64,000 nucleotides of DNA from Herbihabitans rhizosphaerae (GCF_004216555.1 NZ_SGWQ01000001.1:741126-805125), one strand, 5' to 3'. Counted from the stretch's first letter, positions 51,741-61,026 are shown. The notes: generated by a model not told the origin, from the letters alone. Made by a program: numbers and translations.

Positions 51741-51847
51741 ATTCGTTCGTGTTCTCCCGACGATCGTCGGCCAACCCATCGCGTGCCCGTTACGTCAACC
51801 GAGTGAACGGGTCAACAGGACCCGCGTGTGAAAGTCGGGGAATACCA

Positions 51848-52495
51848 ATGGGGACAACGAAAACAGGGCTGACCGCCGCCGCGGTGGTCGCACTCGCCGT
51901 GACACTGACCGGAGCCGGTGCGGGGACGGCGGCCGCCACACCGTCCGCCGCGACGACCGCGAGCACCGCGTCCTGCGGTGCCGAGCCGGAGCGCTCGGAC
52001 GCGTACGCCGCCACCCTGCCGATCGTCCACTTCGGACAGTCGGGGACGTTCGTGCTCGGGCTGCAGAAGGCGCTCGAGTGGGAGGGCTACAAGCTGGCCG
52101 GCACCGGGAACTTCGGGCCGGCGACACTGCACGCTGTGCGCGACTACCAGCGCAAACACCGTGTGCCGGACACCGGCGTCGCCGATCCGGCGACCTGGCG
52201 CGAGCTGGTCGGCAGCAAGCCGCCGTCGCTGACCGGCCAGGGCGTCCAGTTCCCGATCCCGGCGCCCCTGCTGCCGGGGGCGCCCGAGGTGGGCGAGCTG
52301 TTCAACATGCTGCAGCGCATCCCGCCCTACATGTACAACCTGCCGACCGAGGAGCAGGGCTACGGCCCTCGGTGGCAGGCGATGGTGCGGAACTTCCAGC
52401 GACACAACGGGATTCCGGCCGACGCCGTGGTCGGTGAGAACACCTGGCGGGCACTGATCACCGTGATCTCGATGTCCGGCGGCTGGGGCTGCTGA
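51848..52495 (+). CDS. Secreted peptidoglycan-binding-domain protein
   Basis: 215 residues from ATG 51848. A signal peptide (TAAAVVALAVTLTGAGAGTAAA) is followed by a PG_binding_1 domain, VHFGQSGTFVLGLQKALEWE with DYQRKHRVPDTGVADPATWREL (about 60-120). A second similar unit, VRNFQRHNGIPADAVVGENTWRALI, lies near the end. No catalytic domain is present. It probably sits in the cell wall; partner unknown. Confidence 0.88.
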   Translation: MGTTKTGLTAAAVVALAVTLTGAGAGTAAATPSAATTASTASCGAEPERSDAYAATLPIVHFGQSGTFVLGLQKALEWEGYKLAGTGNFGPATLHAVRDYQRKHRVPDTGVADPATWRELVGSKPPSLTGQGVQFPIPAPLLPGAPEVGELFNMLQRIPPYMYNLPTEEQGYGPRWQAMVRNFQRHNGIPADAVVGENTWRALITVISMSGGWGC

Positions 52496-52508
52496 GACGC
52501 GTCTCACG

Positions 52509-52540
52509 GGTGGGGCGGGCGTTACGGCGGCCGCCCCACC
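52509..52540 (+). terminator. Terminator hairpin after the peptidoglycan-binding gene
   Basis: GGTGGGGCGG (52509-52518) and CCGCCCCACC (52531-52540) form a perfect 10-bp stem with a 12-nt loop. A separate perfect 14-bp palindrome, TGAGACGCGTCTCA (52493-52506), starts at the stop codon. Confidence 0.7.
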
Positions 52541-52559
52541 TGGGCGTTATCCTCGTCGG

Positions 52560-52655
52560 GTGGAACTCTTCTTCACGCTGCTGATGATCTTGGTCGGCCT
52601 GCTGACCGTGTGGTTCGCCGGCTACGTCGTGTACCGCCTCTACGCCGACCGCTGA
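52560..52655 (+). CDS. 31-aa single-span membrane peptide, coupled to nitrobindin-like gene
   Basis: GTG 52560 encodes [20 protein letters not shown] then [11 protein letters not shown], one clear membrane helix with a basic end. A -10-like TATCCT (52548-52553) ends six bases before the GTG, indicating a leaderless transcript. The TGA shares TGATG-type overlap with the next ATG (52655), so translation is coupled. Function unknown. Codon choice and position support a real gene. Confidence 0.7.
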   Translation: MELFFTLLMILVGLLTVWFAGYVVYRLYADR

Positions 52656-53299
52656 TGTCGAACGAACCCCAGCAGGAGGTCCAGCGCACCAGCGGCGACG
52701 AGGCGATCGCCGCGGCGGCCGAGCGTGCCGAGCGGACCCGCGAGCGCAACCTGCCGCAGTTCGACGACCTGCCGATCCCGGTGGACACGGCGAATCTGCG
52801 CGAGGGTGCCGACCTGAACGACGCGTGCCTGGCGCTGCTCCCCCTCGTGGGTGTCTGGCGCGGTGAGGGTGAGGCCGCGTACCCCACGATCGACGGGCCG
52901 TACCGGTTCGGGCAGCAGATCACCTTCGCCCACGACGGCCGCCCGTTCCTGTACTACGAGTCGCGGTCCTGGCTGCTCGACTCCGACGGCAAGGTGATCC
53001 GCCCGGCCGCACGCGAGACCGGCTGGTGGCGCCCGAAGCCCGACGACACGATCGAGCTGCTGATCGCGCACAACACCGGCATCGTGGAGATCCTCTACGG
53101 CAAGCCGCGTGGGCAGACCTCCTGGGAGCTGTCCAGCGACGCGGTGGTCCGCACGTCCACCGCCAAGGAGGTCAACGCCTCCAAGCGGCTCTACGGCCTG
53201 GTGAACAACGGCGATCTGGCCTACGTCGAGGAACTCGCGATGGTAGGCGAACAGATGCAGCCGCACCTGTCCGCCTACCTCACTCGCGTGGTCGGCTGA
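52655..53299 (+). CDS. Nitrobindin-like heme-binding beta-barrel (peroxynitrite isomerase family)
   Basis: 214 residues from ATG 52655. After a charged N-terminal 60 residues, the barrel opens with [20 protein letters not shown], the GxWxGxG nitrobindin signature. It continues [20 protein letters not shown] and [22 protein letters not shown]-terminal His ([11 protein letters not shown]) fits the proximal heme ligand. Actinobacterial nitrobindins convert peroxynitrite to nitrate. Older annotation is 'FABP family'. It is convergent with the DUF6801 gene. Confidence 0.9.
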   Translation: MSNEPQQEVQRTSGDEAIAAAAERAERTRERNLPQFDDLPIPVDTANLREGADLNDACLALLPLVGVWRGEGEAAYPTIDGPYRFGQQITFAHDGRPFLYYESRSWLLDSDGKVIRPAARETGWWRPKPDDTIELLIAHNTGIVEILYGKPRGQTSWELSSDAVVRTSTAKEVNASKRLYGLVNNGDLAYVEELAMVGEQMQPHLSAYLTRVVG

Positions 53300-53300
53300 C

Positions 53301-54509
53301 CTACCGCACGGCGCGACCGGCCGGGATGACCGGAGGAGCCGCCGGCGTGACGTTGAACGTCTGCAGGACGTTGGGCTGTCCTGCGTCCAGCGTGCAGTCC
53401 GCGGTGAACGTGCCGAGCCCGGTCGGCGTGCCGTCCGCCTTGAGCGGAGTCAGGGTCATCACCAGGTCGTGCACCGACACCGTGGCGGTGCCCTCCTTGT
53501 CGAACACCACTGACGGTGCGCTGCCCTGAGCGTTGACGATCAGCGGCTGGCCCACCGGCGGCACCGGTTGAAGCGGAATGGCGGTCGGCGTCTTCACCGC
53601 GAGGTGGCCCTGCGGCGAGGAGACCAGTGCCAGCGCCTGAGCCGTGCCCTCCAGTTGGGTGGCTCCGACGAGGTTCAGGCCCTGAGTGGCCTTGGTGCCC
53701 GAATCGGCCACGGCGGTGATGTCGATTCGCGGTGTGAACTCACCGACCTTGATGTCATTCGGCAGGGTGGCGCTGATGTCCACGCTCAACGGCTGGACGC
53801 CGATCAGCGGGAACGGGCAGGTGTAGGTCTGCTTCAGCGGCGGGTGGTTGCCGACGCCCTCGGGCTTTTCCGGGGTGACCGGGGCACCGGTCACGGTGTA
53901 GCTGTGCAGGGTCGGGTTCTGGTCGGGCGCGGGCGTGCAGGCCGAGATGAAGGTGCCGAGCTCGGTCGGCGTACCGTCCGCCCTCAGCGGGGTCATCTCG
54001 AGCTCGAGGCCGGTCAACGCCAGTGTGGCGGTGCCCGGCTCGTCGAATCGCAACGCGGGCGCCGAGCCGGTCGCGTTGACGATCAGGTCGTTGCCCTCCG
54101 GGGGGATCGGCTGGTCGGGGATGGTGGTGTCGACCCTGACCGTCTGCTTGCCCTGCGCGCCGGGCAAGGTGGCGGTCGAGGTGGCCCTGGCGGTGCCCTT
54201 GAGCGTCTCGCCGCCGACGATCCGCAGGCCCTCGGTCGCCTTCTTACCCGCGTTGGAGACGGCTTCGATCTTGATCTCCGGGGTGAACGTCCCGGCGGGG
54301 ATTTCCGCCGGCTGGTCCGTCTTGATGGTGACCGAGACCGGCAGGTCACCGATCATCGGGAACGAGCAGGTGTAGTTCAGGGTCACCTCGCCGGCCGGCT
54401 CGGCCGAGCCGACACCCGACCCGGCCAGCAATCCGGTAGTCACCAAGATCGCGGTCGTTCCCGCGGCCAACAATGCGGCCGCGCGCCGCGATCCTCGTCT
54501 GTGCTCCAC
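53301..54509 (-). CDS. Secreted DUF6801 tandem-domain protein
   Basis: 402 residues from ATG 54509. A twin-basic signal region (RRGSRRAAALLAAGTTAILV) is followed by two homologous domains, about 40-205 and 225-390. Each has a YTCSFPMIG/YTCPFPLIG start, an IPAGTFTPEIKIEAVSNAG/VGEFTPRIDITAVADSG middle and a GTFxxxC end, matching DUF6801. Each repeat has two Cys likely bonded. It is a beta-sandwich surface protein of unknown function. An inverted repeat lies 80 bp upstream. Confidence 0.85.
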   Translation of the reverse strand: MEHRRGSRRAAALLAAGTTAILVTTGLLAGSGVGSAEPAGEVTLNYTCSFPMIGDLPVSVTIKTDQPAEIPAGTFTPEIKIEAVSNAGKKATEGLRIVGGETLKGTARATSTATLPGAQGKQTVRVDTTIPDQPIPPEGNDLIVNATGSAPALRFDEPGTATLALTGLELEMTPLRADGTPTELGTFISACTPAPDQNPTLHSYTVTGAPVTPEKPEGVGNHPPLKQTYTCPFPLIGVQPLSVDISATLPNDIKVGEFTPRIDITAVADSGTKATQGLNLVGATQLEGTAQALALVSSPQGHLAVKTPTAIPLQPVPPVGQPLIVNAQGSAPSVVFDKEGTATVSVHDLVMTLTPLKADGTPTGLGTFTADCTLDAGQPNVLQTFNVTPAAPPVIPAGRAVR

Positions 54510-54589
54510 AGCTCCTCCTGGCGTACTTCAATTGACTTCGGAAATGCCGATACGAACTCGCCGCTACCTTTCAGGGGAAAACGGGTGAT

Positions 54590-54607
54590 ACGTAACGCTT
54601 GTTACGT
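54590..54607. promoter_or_regulatory. Inverted repeat in the DUF6801/pxpB divergent gap
   Basis: ACGTAAC-gctt-GTTACGT has perfect 7-bp arms. It lies in the 317-bp gap between the DUF6801 gene and pxpB, nearer the former, with GTTAC-N6-GAAGT overlapping its right half. The rest of the gap shows no gene. The regulator is unknown; spacing does not match the GlnR consensus well. Confidence 0.55.
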
Positions 54608-54826
54608 GTGTGAAGTTAACGACAACCCTGGGTCACCACAAGATTTCTCCTGGTCAGCACCGAGAACTTGTCACGCCGTACACCAAATATCGGTCGTGCT
54701 TGTTCGCCGAAACGCGCTGTGTTGCAGTGAGCAGACGATCGAAATTGTCATTTCGTGACGAATTCGAGTGAACCGGATGCTCACCCCTTCGCCGCCGCCC
54801 GTTCCGGTGCGGATTAGGCTCGTCGG

Positions 54827-55465
54827 GTGCGGTTGCTGCGGTGCGGGCACGACGCGGTGCTGGTCGAGGTCGACTCGCTGGTCGAGGTCGACGCCGTCCG
54901 CGCCTCACTACTCGCCGCGTCCGGGCGGGACGAACTCGGTGATCTGGTCGAGTTGGTGCCCGCCGCGCGGACAGTGCTCGCGGCGTTCCGGCCCGGCACC
55001 GGTGAGCACGGACGGCAGGCGGTGCGCGAGATCTTGGACGCGGCCGATCTCGCGCACCCGGTTCGCACCAGCCCGAGGGAGATCACCCTTCCCGTGGTGT
55101 ACGACGGGCCGGATCTGGCGTTGGTCGCCGACACCGCCGGACTGTCCACAAAGGACACCGTGGCCGCGCACACCGGCGCGGTTTACACGGTGGCGTTCTC
55201 CGGATTCGCGCCCGGATTCGGCTATCTGACCGGGCTGCCCGAGCCGCTGCGGCAGCCGAGGCTGGACTCGCCGCGCACCTCGGTGCCGGCCGGCGCGGTG
55301 GGCGTGGCCGGCGAGTTCACCGGCGTCTACCCGCGCCCCTCCCCCGGCGGCTGGCGGCTGATCGGGCGGCTGGCCGACGACGCCGAGCCGCTGTTCGACC
55401 CGAGCCGCGAACCGGCCGCGCTGCTCGCACCCGGTGACGCCGTGCGATTCGAGGCGGCCGGGTGA
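54827..55465 (+). CDS. pxpB: 5-oxoprolinase subunit PxpB (KipI-like)
   Basis: 212 residues from GTG 54827; TAGGCT ends six bases before, suggesting a leaderless start. Family motifs: VYDGPDLALVADTAGLSTKD, then HTGAVYTVAFSGFAPGFGYL (GFxPGFxYL) and PAGAVGVAGEFTGVYPRPSP. With PxpC and PxpA it forms ATP-dependent 5-oxoprolinase, which reopens pyroglutamate to glutamate. It overlaps pxpC by four bases. PxpA is not in the window. Confidence 0.93.
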   Translation: MRLLRCGHDAVLVEVDSLVEVDAVRASLLAASGRDELGDLVELVPAARTVLAAFRPGTGEHGRQAVREILDAADLAHPVRTSPREITLPVVYDGPDLALVADTAGLSTKDTVAAHTGAVYTVAFSGFAPGFGYLTGLPEPLRQPRLDSPRTSVPAGAVGVAGEFTGVYPRPSPGGWRLIGRLADDAEPLFDPSREPAALLAPGDAVRFEAAG

Positions 55466-56319
55466 GCAGGGCGATCACCGTGCTCGACCCCGGCCCGCTG
55501 GCGCTCGTGCAGGACCTCGGCCGCGCGGGCAACGGGCACATCGGCGTGCCGCCTTCCGGTGCGCTGGACACGCCGTCGCTGCGGCTGGCCAACCGGCTGG
55601 TCGGCAACCCGGAGCCGGCGGCGGGCATCGAGACGGTGCTCGGCGGGCTGCGGCTGCGCGCCGAGTGCTCGTGCACGGTCGCGATCACCGGGCCGTCGAC
55701 GTCCGTCCACATCAGACGGTCCACTGTGGACTCCCACGCGCCGGTGCACCTGCGCGCCGGCGACGAGTTGACCGTCGGCCGGCCGAACACCGGATTGCGT
55801 TGCTACATCGGGGTTTCCGGCGGTATCGCGGTGCCGGCGCAGCTCGGTTCGCGGGCCACGGACATGCTCTCCGGGATCGGCCCCGCTCCGCTGCGCGCCG
55901 GTGATCGGCTGCCACTCGGATCACCCGGCACGCCCGAGGGCTTCGACGGTGTGCCCCCGGTGTCCGCGCCGGACGAGCTGGTCGTTCCGGTGGTGCTCGG
56001 CCCGCGCGAGGACTGGTTCGACGATCCGGCCGGCCAGCTCGCCGCCGGATCGTGGACCGTGTCGGCGGAGAGCAACCGCGTCGGCATCCGGCTCGACGGG
56101 CCGGCCCTGCGGCGCGCGGAGCGGCACCGCGACATCGAGCTGCCCAGCGAGGCGGTGATCACCGGCGCGGTACAGGTGCCGGCGAACGGTCGGCCGGTGA
56201 TCTTCCTGGCCGATCACCCGACCACCGGCGGCTACCCCGTGATCGGTGTGGCGACAGCACTTCCGGCCCTCGCCCAGGCGCGCCCAGGCGTCACCGTGCG
56301 ACTGCGCCCGACCAGGTGA
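55462..56319 (+). CDS. pxpC: 5-oxoprolinase subunit PxpC (KipA-like)
   Basis: 285 residues from GTG 55462. Motifs of the biotin-dependent carboxyltransferase-like KipA family: VLDPGPLALVQDLGRAGNGH, IGVPPSGALDTPSLRLANRL, GVSGGIAVPAQLGSRATDM and FLADHPTTGGYPVIGVATAL. It works as a complex with PxpB on 5-oxoproline. Full length. Confidence 0.93.
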   Translation: MSRAITVLDPGPLALVQDLGRAGNGHIGVPPSGALDTPSLRLANRLVGNPEPAAGIETVLGGLRLRAECSCTVAITGPSTSVHIRRSTVDSHAPVHLRAGDELTVGRPNTGLRCYIGVSGGIAVPAQLGSRATDMLSGIGPAPLRAGDRLPLGSPGTPEGFDGVPPVSAPDELVVPVVLGPREDWFDDPAGQLAAGSWTVSAESNRVGIRLDGPALRRAERHRDIELPSEAVITGAVQVPANGRPVIFLADHPTTGGYPVIGVATALPALAQARPGVTVRLRPTR

Positions 56320-56446
56320 CACCCATCCGAGCCGTCACGCCCGCGAACGCTGATCTCCCGTCACTTTCACCCACGCCTTCGACACGGGCACGGTAGACAC
56401 CGCGCTGCGCGGGGATCGGTGGTCGGTGGTCGGTGCGCGCGGGCTG

Positions 56447-57208
56447 TCATGGCAGGAGCTCCCTGATCGCCGTGGTGAAGTTGGCGATGGCGGTGCGGTA
56501 GAAGCGGGGTCCGTACGAGACGCGCACTACGCCCAGCCGGCGGAGCGCGGCCAGATCGAGTTGGTCGTTGGGATTGGCATTGATCGGGCCGGGCAGTTCG
56601 TCGACGAGTGCTGCGATGTCGTCTTTCTGGCTGACGCCGATGGGGTAGACGCAGTCGGCGCCGGCTTCGAAATAGAGCCGACCGCGGCGTACCGCTTCCG
56701 GCACCCGATCAGCCTCCGGAACCCCGTTGCCGGGGAGGAAAGTATCGACCCGGGCGTTGATCACGATCGGGACTCCGGCGGCGTCGGCGGCGGACCGGAC
56801 ACCGGCCAACCACTCGGCATGTGCTCCCGAGTCGGCGAGCCGGGAGGACTTGTGGTCGGTGTCTTCGAGGTTGCAGCCGACCGCGCCGATGTCGAGCAGT
56901 CGCTGGACCATTTCGCTTGGCTGCATGCCGTATCCAGCCTCGGCATCGACCGTGGTCGGAACGGATACCGCCCGGGCCACTCGGCCTGCTGCGGCGAACA
57001 TCTCCTGCCATGGTGCGCCCTCGCCGTCGCGATATCCGAGCATCGCCGCGATGGCGTTGCTGGCGGTGGCGGCGGCCGGAAATCCGGCTTCGGCCACGAC
57101 GGTCGCGCTGGCGGCATCCCAGACATTGGGCAGGACGAGCATGTCCATGTTGTGCAGTTCGCGAAGCCGGTTGGCGCGCGCCTTGAGATCTGTCACCGCG
57201 GACGTCAT
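56447..57208 (-). CDS. Isocitrate lyase/PEP mutase superfamily protein
   Basis: 253 residues from ATG 57208, with AGAAGGGGACACC upstream. Barrel landmarks: LVLPNVWDAASATVVAEAGF, VSVPTTVDAEAGYG (Mg-binding acid cluster) and GCNLEDTDHKSSRLAD. The isocitrate lyase catalytic KKCGH loop is absent, so it is a PEP mutase-like C-C or P-C bond enzyme of unknown substrate (carboxyphosphonate, oxaloacetate or methylisocitrate-like). Confidence 0.87.
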   Translation of the reverse strand: MTSAVTDLKARANRLRELHNMDMLVLPNVWDAASATVVAEAGFPAAATASNAIAAMLGYRDGEGAPWQEMFAAAGRVARAVSVPTTVDAEAGYGMQPSEMVQRLLDIGAVGCNLEDTDHKSSRLADSGAHAEWLAGVRSAADAAGVPIVINARVDTFLPGNGVPEADRVPEAVRRGRLYFEAGADCVYPIGVSQKDDIAALVDELPGPINANPNDQLDLAALRRLGVVRVSYGPRFYRTAIANFTTAIRELLP

Positions 57209-57478
57209 TGGTGTCCCCTTCTCTTTTGGTTGCGTGCATCGGATGTCAGCGGTTCGGCCACGCCGCACCGACACCGGACTCAGCGACGACGAGAACCGGG
57301 ACGATTCAGCACGGGTTGATCCGGTGGTCAGGACATCGGATAGCGGTTGAGGTTCGTCCCGTCAGTTCGGAACGATCAGCGCCGGCAGAGCCGCCACGCC
57401 TACGACTTGCCCGATGGTCGGATGCCGCATTGCGAGAGGCGGTCGGCTCTACCGGCCCGAACGCGGGGTACGACTTCG

Positions 57479-58270
57479 TCAGTCCGTGATCGTGCCGAGG
57501 CTGAGGTTGACGATCGTGCCGGTCATCGCGCTGGCGTGATCGGAGGCGGCGAAGGCAGCGACGTTGGCCATCTCCTGGAGTGTGGTCAGGCGGTGTGGAT
57601 GGGTGCGTTCGGCCATCAGGTTGGCGAACTGCTCGATGCTGAGGCCGTAGGCCTTGCCGTGTACGCCGAAGACATCGTCCATCGTCGCGGAGTCGGGCAT
57701 GCCTTGCGGTCGGATGCCCAGCGCGCGCACGCCGTGTGGCGCGAGTTCAGCGGACAAGTCCCTGATCAGAGCCTCCTCGGCCGCCATCGCCACCGCGACG
57801 CCTCCCATCAGCGGAATGGCGACGCGCGACGGGATCGAGGTCACGGTCATGATCACGCCCGAACCCTGTTTGGTCATGCGGCGGCCAGCCAGACGTGCGG
57901 TGATGAAGTTGCCTTGAACGTGCGTCGAGATCGGCGCCATGAACCTTTCGACGTCCAGATCCACCAGCGCGGTGCCCTGCAACGTCGTGTTCCGTAGGCC
58001 GATGGCGTTGAAGGAGATGTCCACGTGACCGGCCTTGTCGATCACCGTGTCAAGGTGTTCCGCCACGCCCTTCTCGTCGAGAGCGTCGACCTGTGCGGCC
58101 TCCGCGGTACCGCCCGCGGCCTCGACCTCCTTGACCACGGCCTCGACGTTGTCGATGTGCCGCCCTGTCAGGTAGAGCTTCGCCCCCTCGCGTGCGAACG
58201 TCCGAGCGACCGCGCCGCCCACCGCGCCGCCGGCTCCATAGATCACGGCCGTCTTGTCCTGCAGCAACAT
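57479..58270 (-). CDS. SDR-fold protein lacking the catalytic Tyr and Lys
   Basis: 263 residues. Cofactor loop AVIYGAGGAVGGAVARTFAR near residue 10 and the NAG-equivalent SFNAIGLRN near 88 are present. The Ser strand reads VIMTVTSIPSRVAIPL. Where the YxxxK pair is expected, the sequence is GGVAVAMAAEEAL, so Tyr and Lys are replaced. It may bind NAD(P) without normal SDR catalysis or use other residues. It is divergent from the ECF sigma gene. Confidence 0.82.
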   Translation of the reverse strand: MLLQDKTAVIYGAGGAVGGAVARTFAREGAKLYLTGRHIDNVEAVVKEVEAAGGTAEAAQVDALDEKGVAEHLDTVIDKAGHVDISFNAIGLRNTTLQGTALVDLDVERFMAPISTHVQGNFITARLAGRRMTKQGSGVIMTVTSIPSRVAIPLMGGVAVAMAAEEALIRDLSAELAPHGVRALGIRPQGMPDSATMDDVFGVHGKAYGLSIEQFANLMAERTHPHRLTTLQEMANVAAFAASDHASAMTGTIVNLSLGTITD

Positions 58271-58434
58271 CCCTGGTCCTCTCTATACCTGCGTCCGTCG
58301 TCCCTGTTGGACTCGGACATTCGGGTAGGCACCGCGGCGCTGGGATATTGGGCGCTTGTCGACCGCCCAGTTCCGGGCATGGCCGGTGTCTGACACGTGA
58401 GAGGACGAGCCATGGGACCAACAAGGGCGGGCAC

Positions 58435-59466
58435 GTGACCGAGACCGATCAAGCGATGCGGCAGCCGCTGACCCGTGCGCGGGCGGGCGACGGTGACGCG
58501 TTCGCCGAGCTGACCGAGCCGTACCGCGGGGAACTGCGACTGCACTGCTACCGGATGCTCGGCTCCATCCATGACGCCGAGGACGCCCTCCAGGACACAC
58601 TGCTGTCCGCCTGGCAAGGCCTCGGCGGGTTCGAGGGGCGATCCTCGATACGCACCTGGCTGTATCGGGTGGCCACCAACAGGTGTTTGAACATGCTGCG
58701 CTCGACGAGCCGACGCCCGGCCAAGGAGTGGGACATGTCCGGAGCTGACCTGCCCGAGCCGACCCGGCTCGGTGAGGTTACGTGGCTCGAACCGTACCCC
58801 GACGCCCTCCTCGAAGGGCTGGCCGCAACCCCGGAAGCGCGATACGAGCAGACCGAGGCCGTCTCTCTGGCGTTCATCACCGCATTGCAACTCCTGCCCG
58901 CGCGGCAGCGCGCAGTCCTGGTCCTGCGTGAGGTACTGGGGTTCCACGCCACCGAGGTGGCCGACATGCTCGAGGTGACCGTCGATTCGGTGACCAGCGC
59001 ACTCAAGAGGGCGCGGGCCACACTGAAGCGCCACCGGCCGCGGGTCGACGACGGGGCACCAACTCTCGACTCGGCGACCGAGCGGGCACGGGTCGACCAG
59101 TTCGTCCGCGCGTACACCTCCGGCGACGTCGACGCCCTGGTCGCCCTCCTCACCGAGGACGTACGGCTGTCGATGCCGCCACTCCCGCTCGAGTACGAGG
59201 GCACCGATGCCGTCGGCCGCTTCTTTCGCGCGGTTGTCGACAACCGCCCCGGCGACTTCGTCGCGACCCGAGCCAACGGACAGCCAGCGGTCGGGATCTA
59301 CCGATGCCGGCCCTCCGGAGGCCCGCCGCACGGGACCAGTCTGTTCGTCCTCACCCTCACCGGCGACCGGATCAGCGGCATCACCCGCTTCGACACCAGT
59401 GCCTTCGCCTGGTTCGGATTCCCACGATCACTGCCCGAACGAACCGACAGCCAGACATCAACATGA
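58435..59466 (+). CDS. ECF sigma factor with C-terminal SnoaL-like domain (SigG/SigJ type)
   Basis: 343 residues from GTG 58435. Region 2 is LHCYRMLGSIHDAEDALQDT then SSIRTWLYRVATNRCLNMLR. Region 4 is LQLLPARQRAVLVLREVLGF with EVADMLEVTVDSVTSALKRA. From about 215 an NTF2/SnoaL-like domain follows (VDQFVRAYTSGDVDALVALL). Such fused tails regulate the sigma factor in place of an anti-sigma. No anti-sigma gene is adjacent. Confidence 0.92.
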   Translation: MTETDQAMRQPLTRARAGDGDAFAELTEPYRGELRLHCYRMLGSIHDAEDALQDTLLSAWQGLGGFEGRSSIRTWLYRVATNRCLNMLRSTSRRPAKEWDMSGADLPEPTRLGEVTWLEPYPDALLEGLAATPEARYEQTEAVSLAFITALQLLPARQRAVLVLREVLGFHATEVADMLEVTVDSVTSALKRARATLKRHRPRVDDGAPTLDSATERARVDQFVRAYTSGDVDALVALLTEDVRLSMPPLPLEYEGTDAVGRFFRAVVDNRPGDFVATRANGQPAVGIYRCRPSGGPPHGTSLFVLTLTGDRISGITRFDTSAFAWFGFPRSLPERTDSQTST

Positions 59467-59531
59467 CCAGCGAGTCGTGGCACGCGCGCTGATCTTCGGG
59501 ACGACCGGGCCGATCCCCACGGGTGTCGTCG

Positions 59532-60386
59532 TCAGGCGGGGGTGTACTCGGACTCGTAGAGGGCGGTCAGCTCGGTGTGCAGCTCGGAGGCGTCGGTGAG
59601 CTTCTGACCGTCGAGCGTGTGCACCCTGGTGACCGTGCGGACGCTGGACACCAGGAACATGCCGTCCGCGTCGCGCAGGTCCTCCACCCGCAGCGGCTCG
59701 ATCAGGGTCTGCCAGCCGGCGCGCTCGGCGGCGCGGAAGATCGCCGCCTGGGTGGTGCCGGGCAGGATCCCGATGTCCGGCGGCGTGGTGCGCATCGTGC
59801 GGCCGTTCACCAGGATCACCGTGGCCGTCGGGCCTTCGAGCACCTCGCCGTCACCGGTGACGAACACCGCCTCGTCGGCGCCCCGGCGCTCCGCCTCGCG
59901 CAGTGCGGCCATGTTCACCGCGTAGGACAGCGACTTCGCGCCGAGCAGCAGCCACGGCGCGCGCTTGGCCAGACCGGTGTCGATGCCGCGGTCCAGGGTC
60001 ACCGCGGCCACGCCCAGCTCACGGGCGCGCAGCGTCTTCTCCGCGATCGACATGCCGAGCGCGAAACCGGTCGGCGCGCCTCCTGTCGAACCGTCGACAC
60101 CGCGCGTGTGGATCACTTTCAGCGCGATGTCGGAGTCGTCCGGCCAGTTGTCGATCACAACCTTGCAGGCCCGCTCGAACCCGGCGCGATCCGGCACCGG
60201 CAACTCCATCATGGCCGCTGACCTGGCAAGACGATCGAGGTGCGGGCCGAGCTCGCGGGCGTGCCGGCCGCGCACCAGGATCGTCTCGAAGATCCCGTCG
60301 CCCCGCATCAGCCCGAGGTCGTCCACCCTGATGTGGGGCGCCTCCGGATCGGCCAGTGTCCCGTCCAACATCGCCAGCACGCGCAT
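59532..60386 (-). CDS. Class IV aminotransferase, aminodeoxychorismate lyase-like (PabC)
   Basis: 284 residues. PLP-enzyme fold type IV marks: DDLGLMRGDGIFETILVRGR near residue 24-40, the Schiff-base Lys in WLLLGAKSLSYAVNMAALRE near 150, GEVLEGPTATVILVNG and GILPGTTQAAIFRAAERAGW. PabC makes p-aminobenzoate for folate. A branched-chain or D-amino acid aminotransferase role cannot be excluded from sequence alone. The YgfZ folate-binding gene nearby fits a folate context. Confidence 0.88.
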   Translation of the reverse strand: MRVLAMLDGTLADPEAPHIRVDDLGLMRGDGIFETILVRGRHARELGPHLDRLARSAAMMELPVPDRAGFERACKVVIDNWPDDSDIALKVIHTRGVDGSTGGAPTGFALGMSIAEKTLRARELGVAAVTLDRGIDTGLAKRAPWLLLGAKSLSYAVNMAALREAERRGADEAVFVTGDGEVLEGPTATVILVNGRTMRTTPPDIGILPGTTQAAIFRAAERAGWQTLIEPLRVEDLRDADGMFLVSSVRTVTRVHTLDGQKLTDASELHTELTALYESEYTPA

Positions 60387-60576
60387 GGTTCCACCCTAGG
60401 CGTGTGTGGTGGATCTCGGTCGATGGGCTTCGTGATCGAGGCGGTTCCTGACAAGGCGGAGGACGGCCCTCGTATTGGACATACTCGGGTCGTTCGACAA
60501 CGCAGTCAGGGGCCGCCTCGGCGCGAAGACCGCGACCATGGATCCGCCACACGCGCCTGGGCATACCCTGTGCGGT

Positions 60577-61026
60577 GTGAGAACCGCACGCGAGCCGAAC
60601 GGGCGCGCGGCGCTGCGCGAGGAGCTGCACGGGCGCGGGATGCGGATGACGCCCCAGCGGCAGCTCGTGCTGGACGCCGTCGTGGAGCTGGAGCACGCCA
60701 CGCCGGAGCAGATCTGCCAGCACGTTCAGCGCGTCACCCCGACGGTCAACATCACCACGATCTACCGCACGCTGGAGCTGCTGGAGCGGCTCGGCGTGGT
60801 CCGGCACACCCATCTCGGCCACGGCGCGCCGACCTACTCGGCGCACGAGCACGAGCACGTGCACCTGGCGTGTCACTCGTGCGGCAAAGTGGACGAGGTG
60901 CCGCGCGACGTGATGGACGACCTCACGGAGACCCTGTTGCGCCGCAACGGGTTCACGCTCGACGCGAGCCACCTCGCGCTGTCCGGCACCTGCCGTGACT
61001 GCGCCACGAAGGGTGCACGTCCGTAG
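60577..61026 (+). CDS. Fur family metalloregulator
   Basis: 149 residues from GTG 60577; a -10-like TACCCT ends seven bases earlier, so it is probably leaderless. The winged helix is GMRMTPQRQLVLDAVVELEH with ITTIYRTLELLERLGVV. The metal region has HEHEHVHLACHSCGKVDEVP and a second CxxC, CRDCA, near the end, as in Zn-structured Fur proteins. Target metal (Fe, Zn or peroxide sensing) cannot be decided. Confidence 0.92.
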   Translation: MRTAREPNGRAALREELHGRGMRMTPQRQLVLDAVVELEHATPEQICQHVQRVTPTVNITTIYRTLELLERLGVVRHTHLGHGAPTYSAHEHEHVHLACHSCGKVDEVPRDVMDDLTETLLRRNGFTLDASHLALSGTCRDCATKGARP

